Shown piece by piece: positions 1 through 10,940 of a stretch of 64,000 bases of DNA. The stretch spans positions 62,001 through 126,000 of the forward strand of contig CAVUVH010000020.1 of assembly GCA_963744735.1 (NCBI GenBank), read 5' to 3'. Origin of the DNA: RPQJ01 sp963744735 (GTDB taxonomy: Bacteria > Pseudomonadota > Gammaproteobacteria > Steroidobacterales > Steroidobacteraceae). Within the stretch, counting starts at the first letter, position 1. Each line of letters begins with the position of its first letter. The position numbers and the translations under genes were made by a program. The notes under the pieces were generated by a model that did not search any database, was not told the origin of the DNA, and worked only from the letters and a program-made list of their open reading frames with translations.

Positions 1-1048
<1,048 letters not shown>

Positions 1049-1132
1049 GTTCGTTTCCGCCGGGCCTGGCCGGGATTCTAGAGCAGCCGCGCGTGCATTG
1101 CGCCCCGGGACGGCGGTGGGCATGATCCCGCG

Positions 1133-3031
<1,899 letters not shown>

Positions 3032-3043
3032 ATCAGGGGTATC

Positions 3044-4539
3044 TCAGGCAGCGACCGGGTTTGCCGCCAGCCACGCATCGAGCAGCGCCGTGCTGCCGGC
3101 GGGCAGGTGCAGGCCCAGCTTGCTGCGCCGGTAGAGGATGTCGGTCGCCGTGCGCGCGAACTCGGCCGTGCGCAGGTAGTTGATTTCGCGCGCGTGCACA
3201 CCCGGGAGCACCGCGGCGCCCAGGTCAGTCATGGCCGCGCAACCGTCGAGGATCTGCGCCATGCGCGTGCCATAGGCGCGCGCGTAGCGCTCCAGCAGCG
3301 GGGCCTCGAGCCATGGGTAGCGCCGGCGCATGCGCGCGACGAAGGCGTCGAAGTCCGCGCCTTCCATGTCGCCGCCGGGCAGCGGCACGGTCGCGGTCCA
3401 CGCGGTCGAATTCGCGCCCAGCACCGGCGTGATCATGTCGACCACGTCCTCGGCGAGCCGGCGATAGGTCGTGAGCTTGCCGCCGTACACCGACAGCAGC
3501 GGCGGGCCGCTGCGGTCGAAGTCCAGCAGGTAGTCGCGCGTGACGCTCTTCGGATCGGCGGTCGACTGTCGCCAGCAGCGGGCGCAGGCCCGCAAACGTC
3601 CAGACGACGTCGGCCTCGCCAAGCTCGCGCGCGAAGTAGCGGTTGGCCATCTCGAGCAGGTACAGGATTTCTTCGCGACCGATGCCGGGCTGCGCCAGGT
3701 CGCCGGTGTATTCACGTTCGGTCGTGCCGAGCAGCGTGAAGTCGCGTTCGTAGGGCAGGGCAAAGACGATGCGGCCGTCCGGGCGCCTGGAAGATGTAGG
3801 CATAGTCGTGATCGAACAGCCTGCGCACGACGACATGGCTGCCCTGGATCTGCCGCGGGTGATGCCGTCGCCGGTGCCGGCGAGCAGCGGTCGAGGAATT
3901 CCGCGACCCACGGTCCAGCGGCATTCACCACCAGCCGCGCGCGCACCGTTGTTCGCCGCCGCCCTCGTGCCGCAGGGTCGCGATCCATTCGGCGCCGGCG
4001 CGCTCGAGCCGCACGCAGGCGCAGCGCGTCAGGACGCGGGCGCCGCGTTCGTGCGCGTCCATCGCATTGGCGACCACGAGCCGCGCGTCGTCCACCCAGC
4101 CGTCGGAGTACACGAATCCCTTGCGGTAACGCGCGGCCAGCGGCGCGCCCGCCGGGTGTCGCCGCAGGTCGATCGCGGCCGACCCCGGCAAGGTCTGCCG
4201 CGAGGCCAGGTGATCGTAGAGGAACAGCCCGGCGCGGATCATCCACGCCGGCCGCAGGTGCGAGTCGTGCGGCAGGACGAAGCGCAGCGGCCAGGCCAGG
4301 TGCGGTGCAGAGCGCAGCACCACCTCGCGTTCGCGCAGCGACTTCCGCACCAGGCCGAAGTCGTAATACTCGAGGTAACGCAGGCCGCCATGCACGAGCT
4401 TGGTGCTGGCGGAGGAGGTGTGCGAGGCGAGGTCGTGCTGCTCGCACAGCAGGGTGCGCAGGCCGCGGCCCGCCGCATCGCGTGCGATGCCCGCGCCGTT
4501 GATGCCGCCGCCCACGACCAGCACGTCGCAGTGCTGCAT
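3044..4539 (-). CDS. glpD: Aerobic glycerol-3-phosphate dehydrogenase (frameshifted)
   Basis: GlpD is a membrane-associated FAD enzyme that oxidises glycerol 3-phosphate to dihydroxyacetone phosphate and passes electrons to quinone. The N-terminus MQHCDVLVVGGGINGAGIAR is the FAD-binding GxGxxG motif. STKLVHGGLRYLEYYDFGLV, HPHDS-like, GRIVFALPYERDFTLLGTTE and GGKLTTYRRLAEDVVD are diagnostic GlpD blocks. The C-terminus ends in the helical domain typical of about 500 residues. Conserved blocks lie in different frames, with breaks near 3560, 3780 and 3890-3950. The start ATG at 4537-4539 coincides with the family N-terminus. Upstream reading continues in frame into the NamZ gene, but this is best explained by an indel and not by a fusion. 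Confidence 0.92.
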
Positions 4540-4547
4540 CGCGTCGC

Positions 4548-5758
4548 TCAGACGATAGAGCAGCACGCTCGCGCGCTGCTCTTCCCAGGCGCGCTCGTCC
4601 GCCAGCGCGATCGCGTCGAGGTCGCCCGGCTCGGCCGCGGGGTCGTCGACCCACTGCCGCAGCAGTTCGCTGCCGTTGATCAGGTCGATCGCCAGCCGGT
4701 CGTGTTCGTATTCGTAGGGGAAATCGCGCCAGAGATCGTAATCCGGGTGCACCTTGCGCAGGGCCTTGAACGCCAGCGCCTGCAGCCGCCAGGGCTGGAA
4801 GCGCCCGTGGTCGTAGCTGCCGTCCTCGACGTGCGTCTGCAGGCCGGCACACAGCTTGCCCTGGTGCTTGTGAAACGTCGGCTCGAACCAGCACGGCCGC
4901 AGCCGGCAGCCCTCGCAGCCAGTGCGGCGCCAGCCGCTGCATCTCGCGCAGGATTGCCTCGCTGTCGAGGTCCGGCGCGCCAAAGAGTTCCAGCGGCCGC
5001 GTCGTGCCGCGACCTTCGGACAGCGTCGTGCCTTCCAGCATCACGCTGCCGGGATAGCAGCGGGCCATCCACAGGTTGGGTGCATTGGGGCTGGGGTTGA
5101 CCCAGCTGCGCTCGCCGAGCGGCCAGCCGAATCCGGGCGCGTCCGTCCGGTCGCCAGCCGGTCATCCCGACGACGCGGTAGTCCAGCTCGAGCGCGAACC
5201 GCTGCATGAACCAGCGACCCATTTCGCCGAGCGTCAGGCCGTGCCGCATCGGCATCTCGCCGGCGCCGACGAAACTCTCCCAGCCGGGCCGCAGGCTCAG
5301 TCCTTCGACCCGCCGACCGATCGGGTTGGGCCGGTCCAGCACCCACACCGACTTGCCTTGTGCTCGCCGCGGCTTCCAGCACGTAGCGCAGGGTGGTGAT
5401 GAAGGTGTAGATGCGGCAGCCAAGGTCCTGCAGGTCCACCAGCAGCACGTCGAATGTCTCGAGCATGGCGGGCGTCGGCCGGCGCACGGTGCCGTACAGG
5501 CTGAAGACCGGGATGCCGAGCCGCGGATCGACGAAGTCGGGCGACTCCACCATGTTGTCCTGCTTGTCGCCGCGCAAGCCGTGCTGCGGTCCGAAGGCCG
5601 CCGCCAGGCTGCACGTCGCCGAGTGTCGCCAGTGCGTCGATCGAATGCGTGAGGTCGGCGGTGACGGACGCCGGGTGGGCGAGCAGGGCGACGCGGCGGC
5701 CGCGCAGTTCCTGGCGCAGGTCGGCGTCGGCGCAGAGACGATCGAGCCCGAACTTCAC
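4548..5758 (-). CDS. DUF1343 exo-beta-N-acetylmuramidase (NamZ family, frameshifted)
   Basis: DUF1343 proteins (NamZ, glycoside hydrolase family 171) release MurNAc from the non-reducing ends of peptidoglycan fragments. Family blocks in order are RVALLAHPASVTADLTHSID near the N-terminus, SLYGTVRRPTPAML, DVLLVDLQDLGCRIYTFITT, VWVLDRPNPIGRRVEGL, GEMPMRHGLTLGEMGRWF, MLEGTTLSEGRGTTRPLELF, FEPTFHKHQGKLCAG and a C-terminal helix ending near VLLYR. Breaks lie near 5590, 5370, 5130 and 4920. The start is GTG at 5756-5758, overlapping the preceding gene's TGA as GTGA, which implies translational coupling. A TGA at 4548-4550, 8 bp before glpD, is the likely stop once a last indel is allowed. Length of about 400 residues fits the family. 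No clear signal peptide is visible, so a cytoplasmic recycling role is possible. Confidence 0.88.
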
Positions 5759-6375
5759 TCGGCGCGGTTCCGGACCGCGGCGCGCAGCAGGTCAGAGGTG
5801 CCGGCGGGTTGCTTGCCCACCTGCAGCACGAAGCCGAGCCGATGGTGGAAATCCGGCAGCGCCGACGGATGCGTCAGCGCCCAGTACGTCAGGTTTCCTG
5901 CGCCTTCCTCGATCACGGCCGCAGCGCCCGCGCGCAATGGCGATCCGGGTTGCGGCATCGGCAGCTCGGCCAGGTAGGTGACGGCCTCGAGCACCAGCCC
6001 GCGCGGCATCGGCCGCACCGCGACGCGCGGCGGGCGACGGACTTCGATCGGCGTCATGCCGCGCCGGTAGCCGACGAAGCCGTACATCGCCCATTCCGTC
6101 GACGGCGAGAAGTTGAGTTCGCAATACGCCTCGCCCTCGCCGTCGGGCAGCGCGACGAACATCTCGAAGCAGGTGTGCCGCCAGAGTTCGTCGGTGCGCG
6201 CCGCCGGACGCAGCGTCGGCAGCACGACCTGGCTCATGTCGGCATCGAGTTCGAAACGCACCGCCAGCTTGCCCGCGCCACCGATCCGCGCACTCGCCCG
6301 GATCGCGCTGACTGCGCGACTCGGGGTCGACGGGTGACAGGCCAGGGCCACGGTCTGCGGCTGCGTTCGTCTCAT
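5755..6375 (-). CDS. DOMON-like domain protein
   Basis: This intact 206-residue protein resembles the DOMON-like (DOMON_murB_like) beta-sandwich family, found beside DUF1343 genes in several proteobacteria. Seen in the sequence are a beta-rich pattern and conserved segments such as LAVRFELDAD, DELWRHTCFEMFVA and AYCELNFSPSTEWAMYGFVGYR, the last being typical of carbohydrate-binding family 9-like folds. There is no signal peptide and no membrane segment. The stop TGA overlaps the GTG start of the NamZ gene, and the patatin gene ends only 24 bp upstream, so it belongs to one transcription unit. A role in binding sugar ligands for the neighbouring muramidase is inference only. Confidence 0.75.
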   Translation of the reverse strand: MRRTQPQTVALACHPSTPSRAVSAIRASARIGGAGKLAVRFELDADMSQVVLPTLRPAARTDELWRHTCFEMFVALPDGEGEAYCELNFSPSTEWAMYGFVGYRRGMTPIEVRRPPRVAVRPMPRGLVLEAVTYLAELPMPQPGSPLRAGAAAVIEEGAGNLTYWALTHPSALPDFHHRLGFVLQVGKQPAGTSDLLRAAVRNRAE

Positions 6376-6399
6376 CGGATTGATTCTAAAGGGAATTGC

Positions 6400-7477
6400 T
6401 CAGATTGGCGCGATCAACGTCGGGTCCGGGCGCTCCAGCCATGCGAGGACCGCTGCGGCAAAGCGCTCGCACTCGGCGATGGCGGTCTGCCAGGCGCGGG
6501 TGCGGGCGGCATGGTCCGGGCCGTAACGGTAGAAGTCCTGCCGGTCGGGCAGCTTGCCCTGCGGCAGCGAGGCCAGGAACTCCGCTGACGGCGCCAGCCA
6601 GCAGCATGTCGTCCAGCCACGGGTGGGCACGCGGTGCGCGCCGCCAGGGCAGGTGCTTGTCGAGCCAGCCGGGCGTCAGGAAGTCGTTGAAATGGGGGTA
6701 GAACACGAGCCGGCCGTCATGACGCCGCGGGTACGGCAGCAGCAGGTGGTAATCGATCAGCGCCCCGTCCCAGTAGTACCCGGCAGGGGCGCCCGCGATG
6801 TCCCGCACCGGCGACGCGAGGGTCGGAATCGTGCCGGTCGCGAGCAGGGCGTCTTCCGCGTTGGCGTCGTCGAGCGGCACGCGCACGAGGCCGAAGTCGT
6901 CGAAGGCATCGCCGTCGAACACGCTGGGTCCGGGGCCGGCGCTGAAGACGACCCGCTCGAGGTGCTGCGCCAGCCGGGATCGCGACCAGGCATTGCTCAG
7001 GAGCGCGCGGCCGAACGCGAGCTTCGATTCCTGGCCGTGCAGCGGCCCACGCGCACGCGCGGTGATGACGTCGAGCGTGACGCCCGCGCGCCAGCGCAAG
7101 GTTCCGGTGCCACGGGCCGCCTGGGCGATGCGCCGGCACACGGCGCTGACCTCGCCAGGTGCGGGCCGCGCGTTGTAGTCCTGGCCGTACACGTAGGCGT
7201 GCTGCACGCGATCGAGCGCTGCCAGCGGCTCCTGCTGTGCGAGCGCCGCCGCACGCCACGCGCCGATCGAGGCGCCCAGCAGTTCGAGGGGTTGCGCCGC
7301 GGGCAGCCAGCCGTGCTGCAGCAGCAAACGGTCCAGCGGCAGCAGCGCCAGCCCCTTGGGCCCGCCCGCCGCGGCCGGGATGCAGCCGATGTCGCCCGGC
7401 GCGAGTCCGTCGCGGCTGATCCGGCGCAAAGCCGCCGGGCCGGCGCGCAGGGTGAAGGGGAGTGAACGCGGAGGCAT
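6400..7477 (-). CDS. Patatin-like phospholipase family protein (frameshifted)
   Basis: Patatin-type acyl hydrolases use a Ser-Asp dyad to cleave acyl chains from lipids. The oxyanion-hole glycine stretch AAAGGPKG lies at residues 35-42, the nucleophile elbow GASIGAW at 68-74 (Ser70) and the catalytic Asp in WDGALIDYH near residue 237. About 360 residues is normal for the cytoplasmic proteobacterial subgroup. Conserved sequence changes frame near 6594 and ends at the TAA-type stop near 6400 after DPTLIAPI. The ATG at 7475-7477 is preceded by an AGG-rich stretch on the minus strand only weakly. It appears to be the first gene of the patatin, DOMON-like, NamZ, glpD run. Confidence 0.85.
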
Positions 7478-7560
7478 CGCGGCGCGATCCTAGGGAAGCC
7501 CTGCACAGGATCGCAAGAGGCGCGTTACGATGCCGCGCAGTCCCTGCAGCGAGGTGTGCA

Positions 7561-8213
7561 TTGAACACGGTATCGGCAGCGATCATCGTCTGCGCGCTGG
7601 CGGTGGCGGGCCTGCTGGTCGCCGAGCGTCGCGGCTCGCAGGCCGGCAAGTGGCTCGCCAAGCCCGTTGCTTCCGCGGCCTTCGTCGCAGTCGCGCTCGG
7701 CTCGGGTGCGCTCGAGTCCAGCTACGGCCTGTGGCTGCTCGCTGGCCTGCTGTTGTGCCTGGTCGGGCGACATCCTGCTGATTCCGCAGACGCGCCCGGC
7801 GATTTTCAGGGCCGGAGTGTTTGCGTTCCTGGCGGGGCACCTCGCCTATGCGGCTGCGTTCCTCACGCGTCCGCTCAGCCTCGGCTGGCTGTTCATTGCC
7901 GGCGCGGGGCTGGCCGTTGCGCTGTGGCAGGTCTGGCGCTGGCTGAGGCCCGTCGCTGCCTGCGGACATGCGCAGGCCGGTGCAGGCCTATTTTGCGGTG
8001 ATTGCCGTCATGGCGACCCTGGCCTGTGGCCTGACCGCTGCGGGCGGACCCGCCACCGTCGCCGTCGGCGCGCTGGCCTTCACCGCCTCGGATATTTCGG
8101 TCGCGCGCGACCGTTTCGTGCGGCCTCAATTCCTGAACCGCGCCTGGGGACTGCCGCTCTATTACGCGGCGCAGGTCTTGCTGGCGCTGAGCCCGGCCGC
8201 CATGCTGCGTTGA
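7561..8213 (+). CDS. YhhN/TMEM86 family lysoplasmalogenase-like membrane protein (frameshifted)
   Basis: YhhN-family proteins are small polytopic membrane proteins related to the TMEM86B lysoplasmalogenase, which hydrolyses the vinyl-ether bond of lysoplasmalogens. The residues GKWLAKPVASAAFVA, LLCLVGDILLIPQ, FLAGHLAYAAAF and FTASDISVARDRFV are family hallmarks; the acidic residues in GD and SD are the conserved positions. About 216 residues with roughly eight hydrophobic helices are expected. Breaks lie near 7770 and 7965. The start is TTG at 7561, with GAGG at 7551-7554 as ribosome binding site; there is no in-frame ATG or GTG nearby. A possible -10 (TACGAT) lies at 7526-7531. Confidence 0.82.
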
Positions 8214-8237
8214 ACCCAGGCAGGATCCGGCAACACC

Positions 8238-8918
8238 ATGCTGCAACCCGACGAATCACTGCCCGAGGTGCCGCGTGTCCCTGCACCGTGGACCCTGCAG
8301 GGCCATGCCTGGATGGTGGCCATGCGGCTGCCTGCCGGAGATCCTGCGCGCACGGCCTTCTTGCCGGGCGAGTTGCGCGCCACGGTGAAGTCGGCGGTGG
8401 CGGTGCTGATGTGCGTGGCCTACGACAGCGCGCCCTGCGGCCCGTACCGCGAGTTGCTGTTCATCCCCGGCACGGCGCAGTTTGGCCAGGGCCGCTTCCC
8501 GACGATCAGCCGCATTCTCGTGTCGACCTGGGACAGCGTCGTCAACGGCCGCCGCAACTGGGGTATCCCGAAGGACCGGGCGACGTTCGACTGGTCGCAG
8601 ACGGCCGATGCCGATCACTGGCGCGTGAGCAGCGACGGGAGCGAGGTGTGCGCGCTGGAGTTCACGCCGCCGGTGGGGCCGCGCCTGCCGTTGCGCAGCC
8701 AATGGGTGCCGCGCGCCTTTGGCACGGTGGCGCAACGGCTCGCCGGCAGCACGTACTACGTGCGGCCGGAGGCCCGCGGCTGGATGAGGCTGTGCCGGCT
8801 GCGCCAGATGCGCTGCAACGACGCCTTGTTCCCGGACCTCGGTCGCGCGACGATCCTGGCGGCGCTGCGCATCGAGGATTTCCGGATGGTGTTTCCGGTG
8901 GCGCGCGTCGATCCCTGA
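8238..8918 (+). CDS. Acetoacetate-decarboxylase-like protein
   Basis: This intact 226-residue protein has the acetoacetate decarboxylase (ADC)-like fold signature: YRELLFIPGTA, then GRFPTISRILVST, then GRRNWGIPKD at 105-113, corresponding to the ADC block in which the Schiff-base lysine sits. Lys112 aligns with the catalytic lysine, but the second lysine of the classical Lys-Lys pair is Asp here. The pair's second member lowers the pKa of the nucleophile in clostridial ADC, so ordinary acetoacetate decarboxylation is doubtful. Many ADC-like paralogues act on other keto or enol acids. The ATG at 8238 follows YhhN by 24 bp on the same strand. There is no signal peptide. Confidence 0.75.
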   Translation: MLQPDESLPEVPRVPAPWTLQGHAWMVAMRLPAGDPARTAFLPGELRATVKSAVAVLMCVAYDSAPCGPYRELLFIPGTAQFGQGRFPTISRILVSTWDSVVNGRRNWGIPKDRATFDWSQTADADHWRVSSDGSEVCALEFTPPVGPRLPLRSQWVPRAFGTVAQRLAGSTYYVRPEARGWMRLCRLRQMRCNDALFPDLGRATILAALRIEDFRMVFPVARVDP

Positions 8919-8936
8919 CGCGCGCCGCCGGTGCCG

Positions 8937-9302
8937 TCAACCGACGCCGTCGGCTGACTGCCTGGCGTGCAGCGCCTGCAATTCAGGGCTGCCGATGCGG
9001 TCGACGGCTTTGGCGAGAGCCTCTTCCCGGCACTGCCGGTAGTCGGAGCGGCGCGCGCAGGTCCATGACTCTCCGGCTCGGGCCCGCAGGCGCGCGCGGC
9101 CGCTTGCGACAGGCGTGCGTACAGCGCCTTGTTGCCGGCCGAGGCTGTCGAGGTCGAGATCGGCGTAGTCGACGACGACCTGCGTGCGCACCATGCCGGG
9201 CCGTGCTGCATCGCCGGCTCGTGCGGTCGCTGCGGCACCGAGCGTCGCCGCCAGTGCCAGGGTCGCAATCACCATACTGCTTCGCTGCGTGAGGTCAGTC
9301 AT
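8937..9302 (-). CDS. UrcA family protein (frameshifted)
   Basis: UrcA proteins are small exported proteins of unknown function in proteobacteria. The N-terminus has a signal peptide (hydrophobic run VIATLALAATLGAAATARAG), then VVVDYADLDLDS, the family's beta segment. In a second frame follows ALYARLSQAAARACG with the conserved cysteine, then YRQCREEALAKAVDRIGSPELQALH, the C-terminal block with the second cysteine. Breaks lie near 9150 and 9065. The two cysteines probably form a disulfide in the periplasm. The start ATG at 9300-9302 has AGGAGAG-type sequence just upstream on the minus strand. Length of about 120 residues fits the family. Confidence 0.85.
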   Translation of the reverse strand: MTDLTQRSSMVIATLALAATLGAAATARAGDAARPGMVRTQVVVDYADLDLDSLGRQQGAVRTPVASGRARLRARAGESWTCARRSDYRQCREEALAKAVDRIGSPELQALHARQSADGVG

Positions 9303-9426
9303 CTTGGCTCTCCTTGGGTTTCAGTGCAGACGCTTCCATTCACCGCGGGGAGAGTGTGCCGCAGGTCGGCCCTGTGCGGGGCTCGCCTCGTCGCGCGGCG
9401 CGGGCGACTCGTCGCAGCGGCTCTGC

Positions 9427-9465
9427 TAAGGTGAGTCCGTGAAATTCAATCGGGCTGCGGACTGA
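9427..9465 (+). promoter_or_regulatory. Possible promoter and 8-codon upstream reading frame
   Basis: TGCTAAGGT at 9424-9432 resembles an extended -10 element. Seven bases after it, at 9439, a GTG opens a frame of eight codons that ends in TGA at 9463-9465. The last base of this stop is the first base of the ATG of the next gene (TGATG). The arrangement suggests a leaderless upstream mini-frame coupled to translation of the membrane protein. This is a pattern observation with no direct proof of use. Confidence 0.3.
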
Positions 9466-10049
9466 TGCTCGCGTTCAAGCTCGCCTACACCGCGTTCGTG
9501 CTGGTGGTGTGCGTCATCTGGTGGCGCCATTACACCTGGCGCAATTTCCTCTGGTTCTCCGACATCGCGTTCATCGGTGCGGTGCCCGCGCTGTGGCTCG
9601 AGAGCGCGGCGCTGGCGAGCGTGCTGGCGGTGGCGGTGCTGCTGCCGGAGATTCTCTGGAACGTCGATCTCGCCGGACGGCTGCTGCTGCGTCGGCGCAT
9701 CACCGGGCTCACCGATTACATGTTCGAACCCGAGCGGCCGCGCTTGTTGCGCGGCCTGTCGCTGTTCCATGTGCCGCTGCCGCTGGTGCTGCTGTGGATG
9801 GTGCGCGAATACGGTTACGACGAGCGCGTGGGGCTCACCGGCGCCGTGCTGCTCGGGGCGGTCGTCCTGCCGTGGAGCCGGGCGGTCAGTTCGCCTGAAA
9901 AGAACATCAACTGGACCTACGGCCTGGGCGCCCACCGCCCGGCACTGCCGGCGGCGACGTACCTGGCGCTGCTCTACGCGGCATTCGTGCTGCTGGTGTT
10001 CATTCCGACGCACCTCGTGCTGGCCGCGCTGTACGGGACGGCGGCCTGA
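9465..10049 (+). CDS. Conserved hypothetical polytopic membrane protein
   Basis: The intact 194-residue protein has about six hydrophobic segments, starting directly at the N-terminus (LAYTAFVLVVCVIWW) and ending near the C-terminus. Distinctive non-membrane motifs are WRNFLWFSDIAF at 25-36, LLPEILWNVDLAGRLL, GLTDYMF and SSPEKNINWTYGLG at 139-152. It resembles a widespread uncharacterised bacterial membrane protein group with the same FLWFSD and NINW motifs; no function is known to me. The ATG at 9465 overlaps a short upstream frame. A probable structured RNA follows it downstream. Confidence 0.7.
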   Translation: MLAFKLAYTAFVLVVCVIWWRHYTWRNFLWFSDIAFIGAVPALWLESAALASVLAVAVLLPEILWNVDLAGRLLLRRRITGLTDYMFEPERPRLLRGLSLFHVPLPLVLLWMVREYGYDERVGLTGAVLLGAVVLPWSRAVSSPEKNINWTYGLGAHRPALPAATYLALLYAAFVLLVFIPTHLVLAALYGTAA

Positions 10050-10110
10050 CGGCCATCCCGCCGCGCTGCCATTGCGGACGAACACGGAGCACGCGCCGGC
10101 GCTGCCGTTG

Positions 10111-10274
10111 TATACTCCCGCCAGCATCAAGACAGGGCGTTCGCGCCCAGGCCAACCTGCCTGCCCGGGCAAGGTGGCTCGCACCCCGCGGTGCGGATGC
10201 GGCCGGCAGGCAACGAAGCGGGTGCAGAGTCACCAGCCCACCGGCGCGTCATGCGGCAGTGGGCTTTTTCTTTT
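10111..10274 (+). ncRNA. Probable structured small RNA or 5' leader
   Basis: A -10-like TATACT lies at 10111-10116. It is followed by a GGGCG-TTCG-CGCCC hairpin with a UUCG tetraloop (about 10136-10149), a GCACC/GGTGC hairpin inside a CTGCC/GGCAG stem, and a strong terminator. No open frame with a start and ribosome site fits the stretch. It does not match the 4.5S RNA, RNase P RNA, tmRNA or the common riboswitch cores that I could compare by eye (TPP, glycine, cobalamin, SAM, fluoride). It may be an independent small RNA or an attenuator for the gene starting at 10322. Confidence 0.45.
10235..10274 (+). terminator. Rho-independent terminator
   Basis: The 7-bp stem AGCCCAC (10235-10241) pairs with GTGGGCT (10259-10265), followed by the run TTTTTCTTTT. 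It ends the presumed RNA that begins near 10118. Confidence 0.75.
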
Positions 10275-10321
10275 CAGCCCCGCCCTGCATGCGCGCCCCC
10301 GTCGCCACCGGTCAATGTGCA

Positions 10322-10930
10322 ATGACCTCGGGCACGGGAGTGATCTGGCGATGTCCAACCGCAATCTGCAGGCCGCCGCGGCCGTTCAATGGGATTACGC
10401 CACCGCTGCCGCCGGTCGCTGCGCAGGCGCTGGCGCAGATGGTGCGCTGCGGCCGGCGCGATGCGCCGCGGACCGCGCTGGGCGGCGCGCTGGTCGGCTA
10501 CTGGGGCTGCGTGCGCAGCCTGGCGCTGCCGGAGCGGCGCGAACTGTGCCAGGCCCTGCGCGAGGCCATCCGCCGCGGCGACACGACCGTGCGTGCCTGG
10601 CTGCCCGTCGTGCTGGGCGAACCATGCCCGTCGCTGGTGCGGGACGCTGCACTCGCCTATGTCGCGGCCTCGCCCGCCGGCCTGGAGCACGAGGCTGCAG
10701 TGATCGACGAAGCCTGCGACTGGATCCGGCGCGACCTGGGCCTGAGTGCGGCGGGCATCTTCGCCGCGCTGCTTGCGTCCGCCGACCCGGCACTGCTCGA
10801 GCGCATCGCGCCGCTGCGCTGGCGGCTCGACGCCCGGCAACGGGCTGTCGTGTTCGAACTGACCGCGGCTGTCAGCGATCCCGCGGTGCGGGAGCTGCTC
10901 GACGACTGGCGCGCGGCGGCTGCCGGCTGA
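10322..10930 (+). CDS. Hypothetical protein
   Basis: I do not recognise this protein. The frame from ATG 10322 gives about 202 residues, alanine-, leucine- and arginine-rich and predicted mainly helical. The body (ALAQMVRCGRRDAPRTALGG to the C-terminus LLDDWRAAAAG) has a coding composition, but the first 25 residues are proline- and cysteine-rich and less convincing. A second frame from ATG 10351 (MSNRNLQAAAAVQWDY) looks like a better N-terminus, so an indel near 10400-10430 is likely. There is no signal peptide or membrane segment. It lies just after the RNA terminator and converges on the transglycosylase gene with a 10-bp gap. Confidence 0.5.
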   Translation: MTSGTGVIWRCPTAICRPPRPFNGITPPLPPVAAQALAQMVRCGRRDAPRTALGGALVGYWGCVRSLALPERRELCQALREAIRRGDTTVRAWLPVVLGEPCPSLVRDAALAYVAASPAGLEHEAAVIDEACDWIRRDLGLSAAGIFAALLASADPALLERIAPLRWRLDARQRAVVFELTAAVSDPAVRELLDDWRAAAAG

Positions 10931-10940
10931 GGCCGCGGGC

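Noticed and set aside
3925..4983. In-frame fusion of the NamZ C-terminus to GlpD
   Set aside because: The frame is continuous, but a TGA at 4548-4550 lies one frame away and the window is full of single-base indels. Two separate genes with a short gap are far more likely.
10118..10268. Cobalamin, glycine or SAM riboswitch, or 4.5S RNA
   Set aside because: None of the core sequences that I know for these families is present; only the general structure and terminator can be supported.
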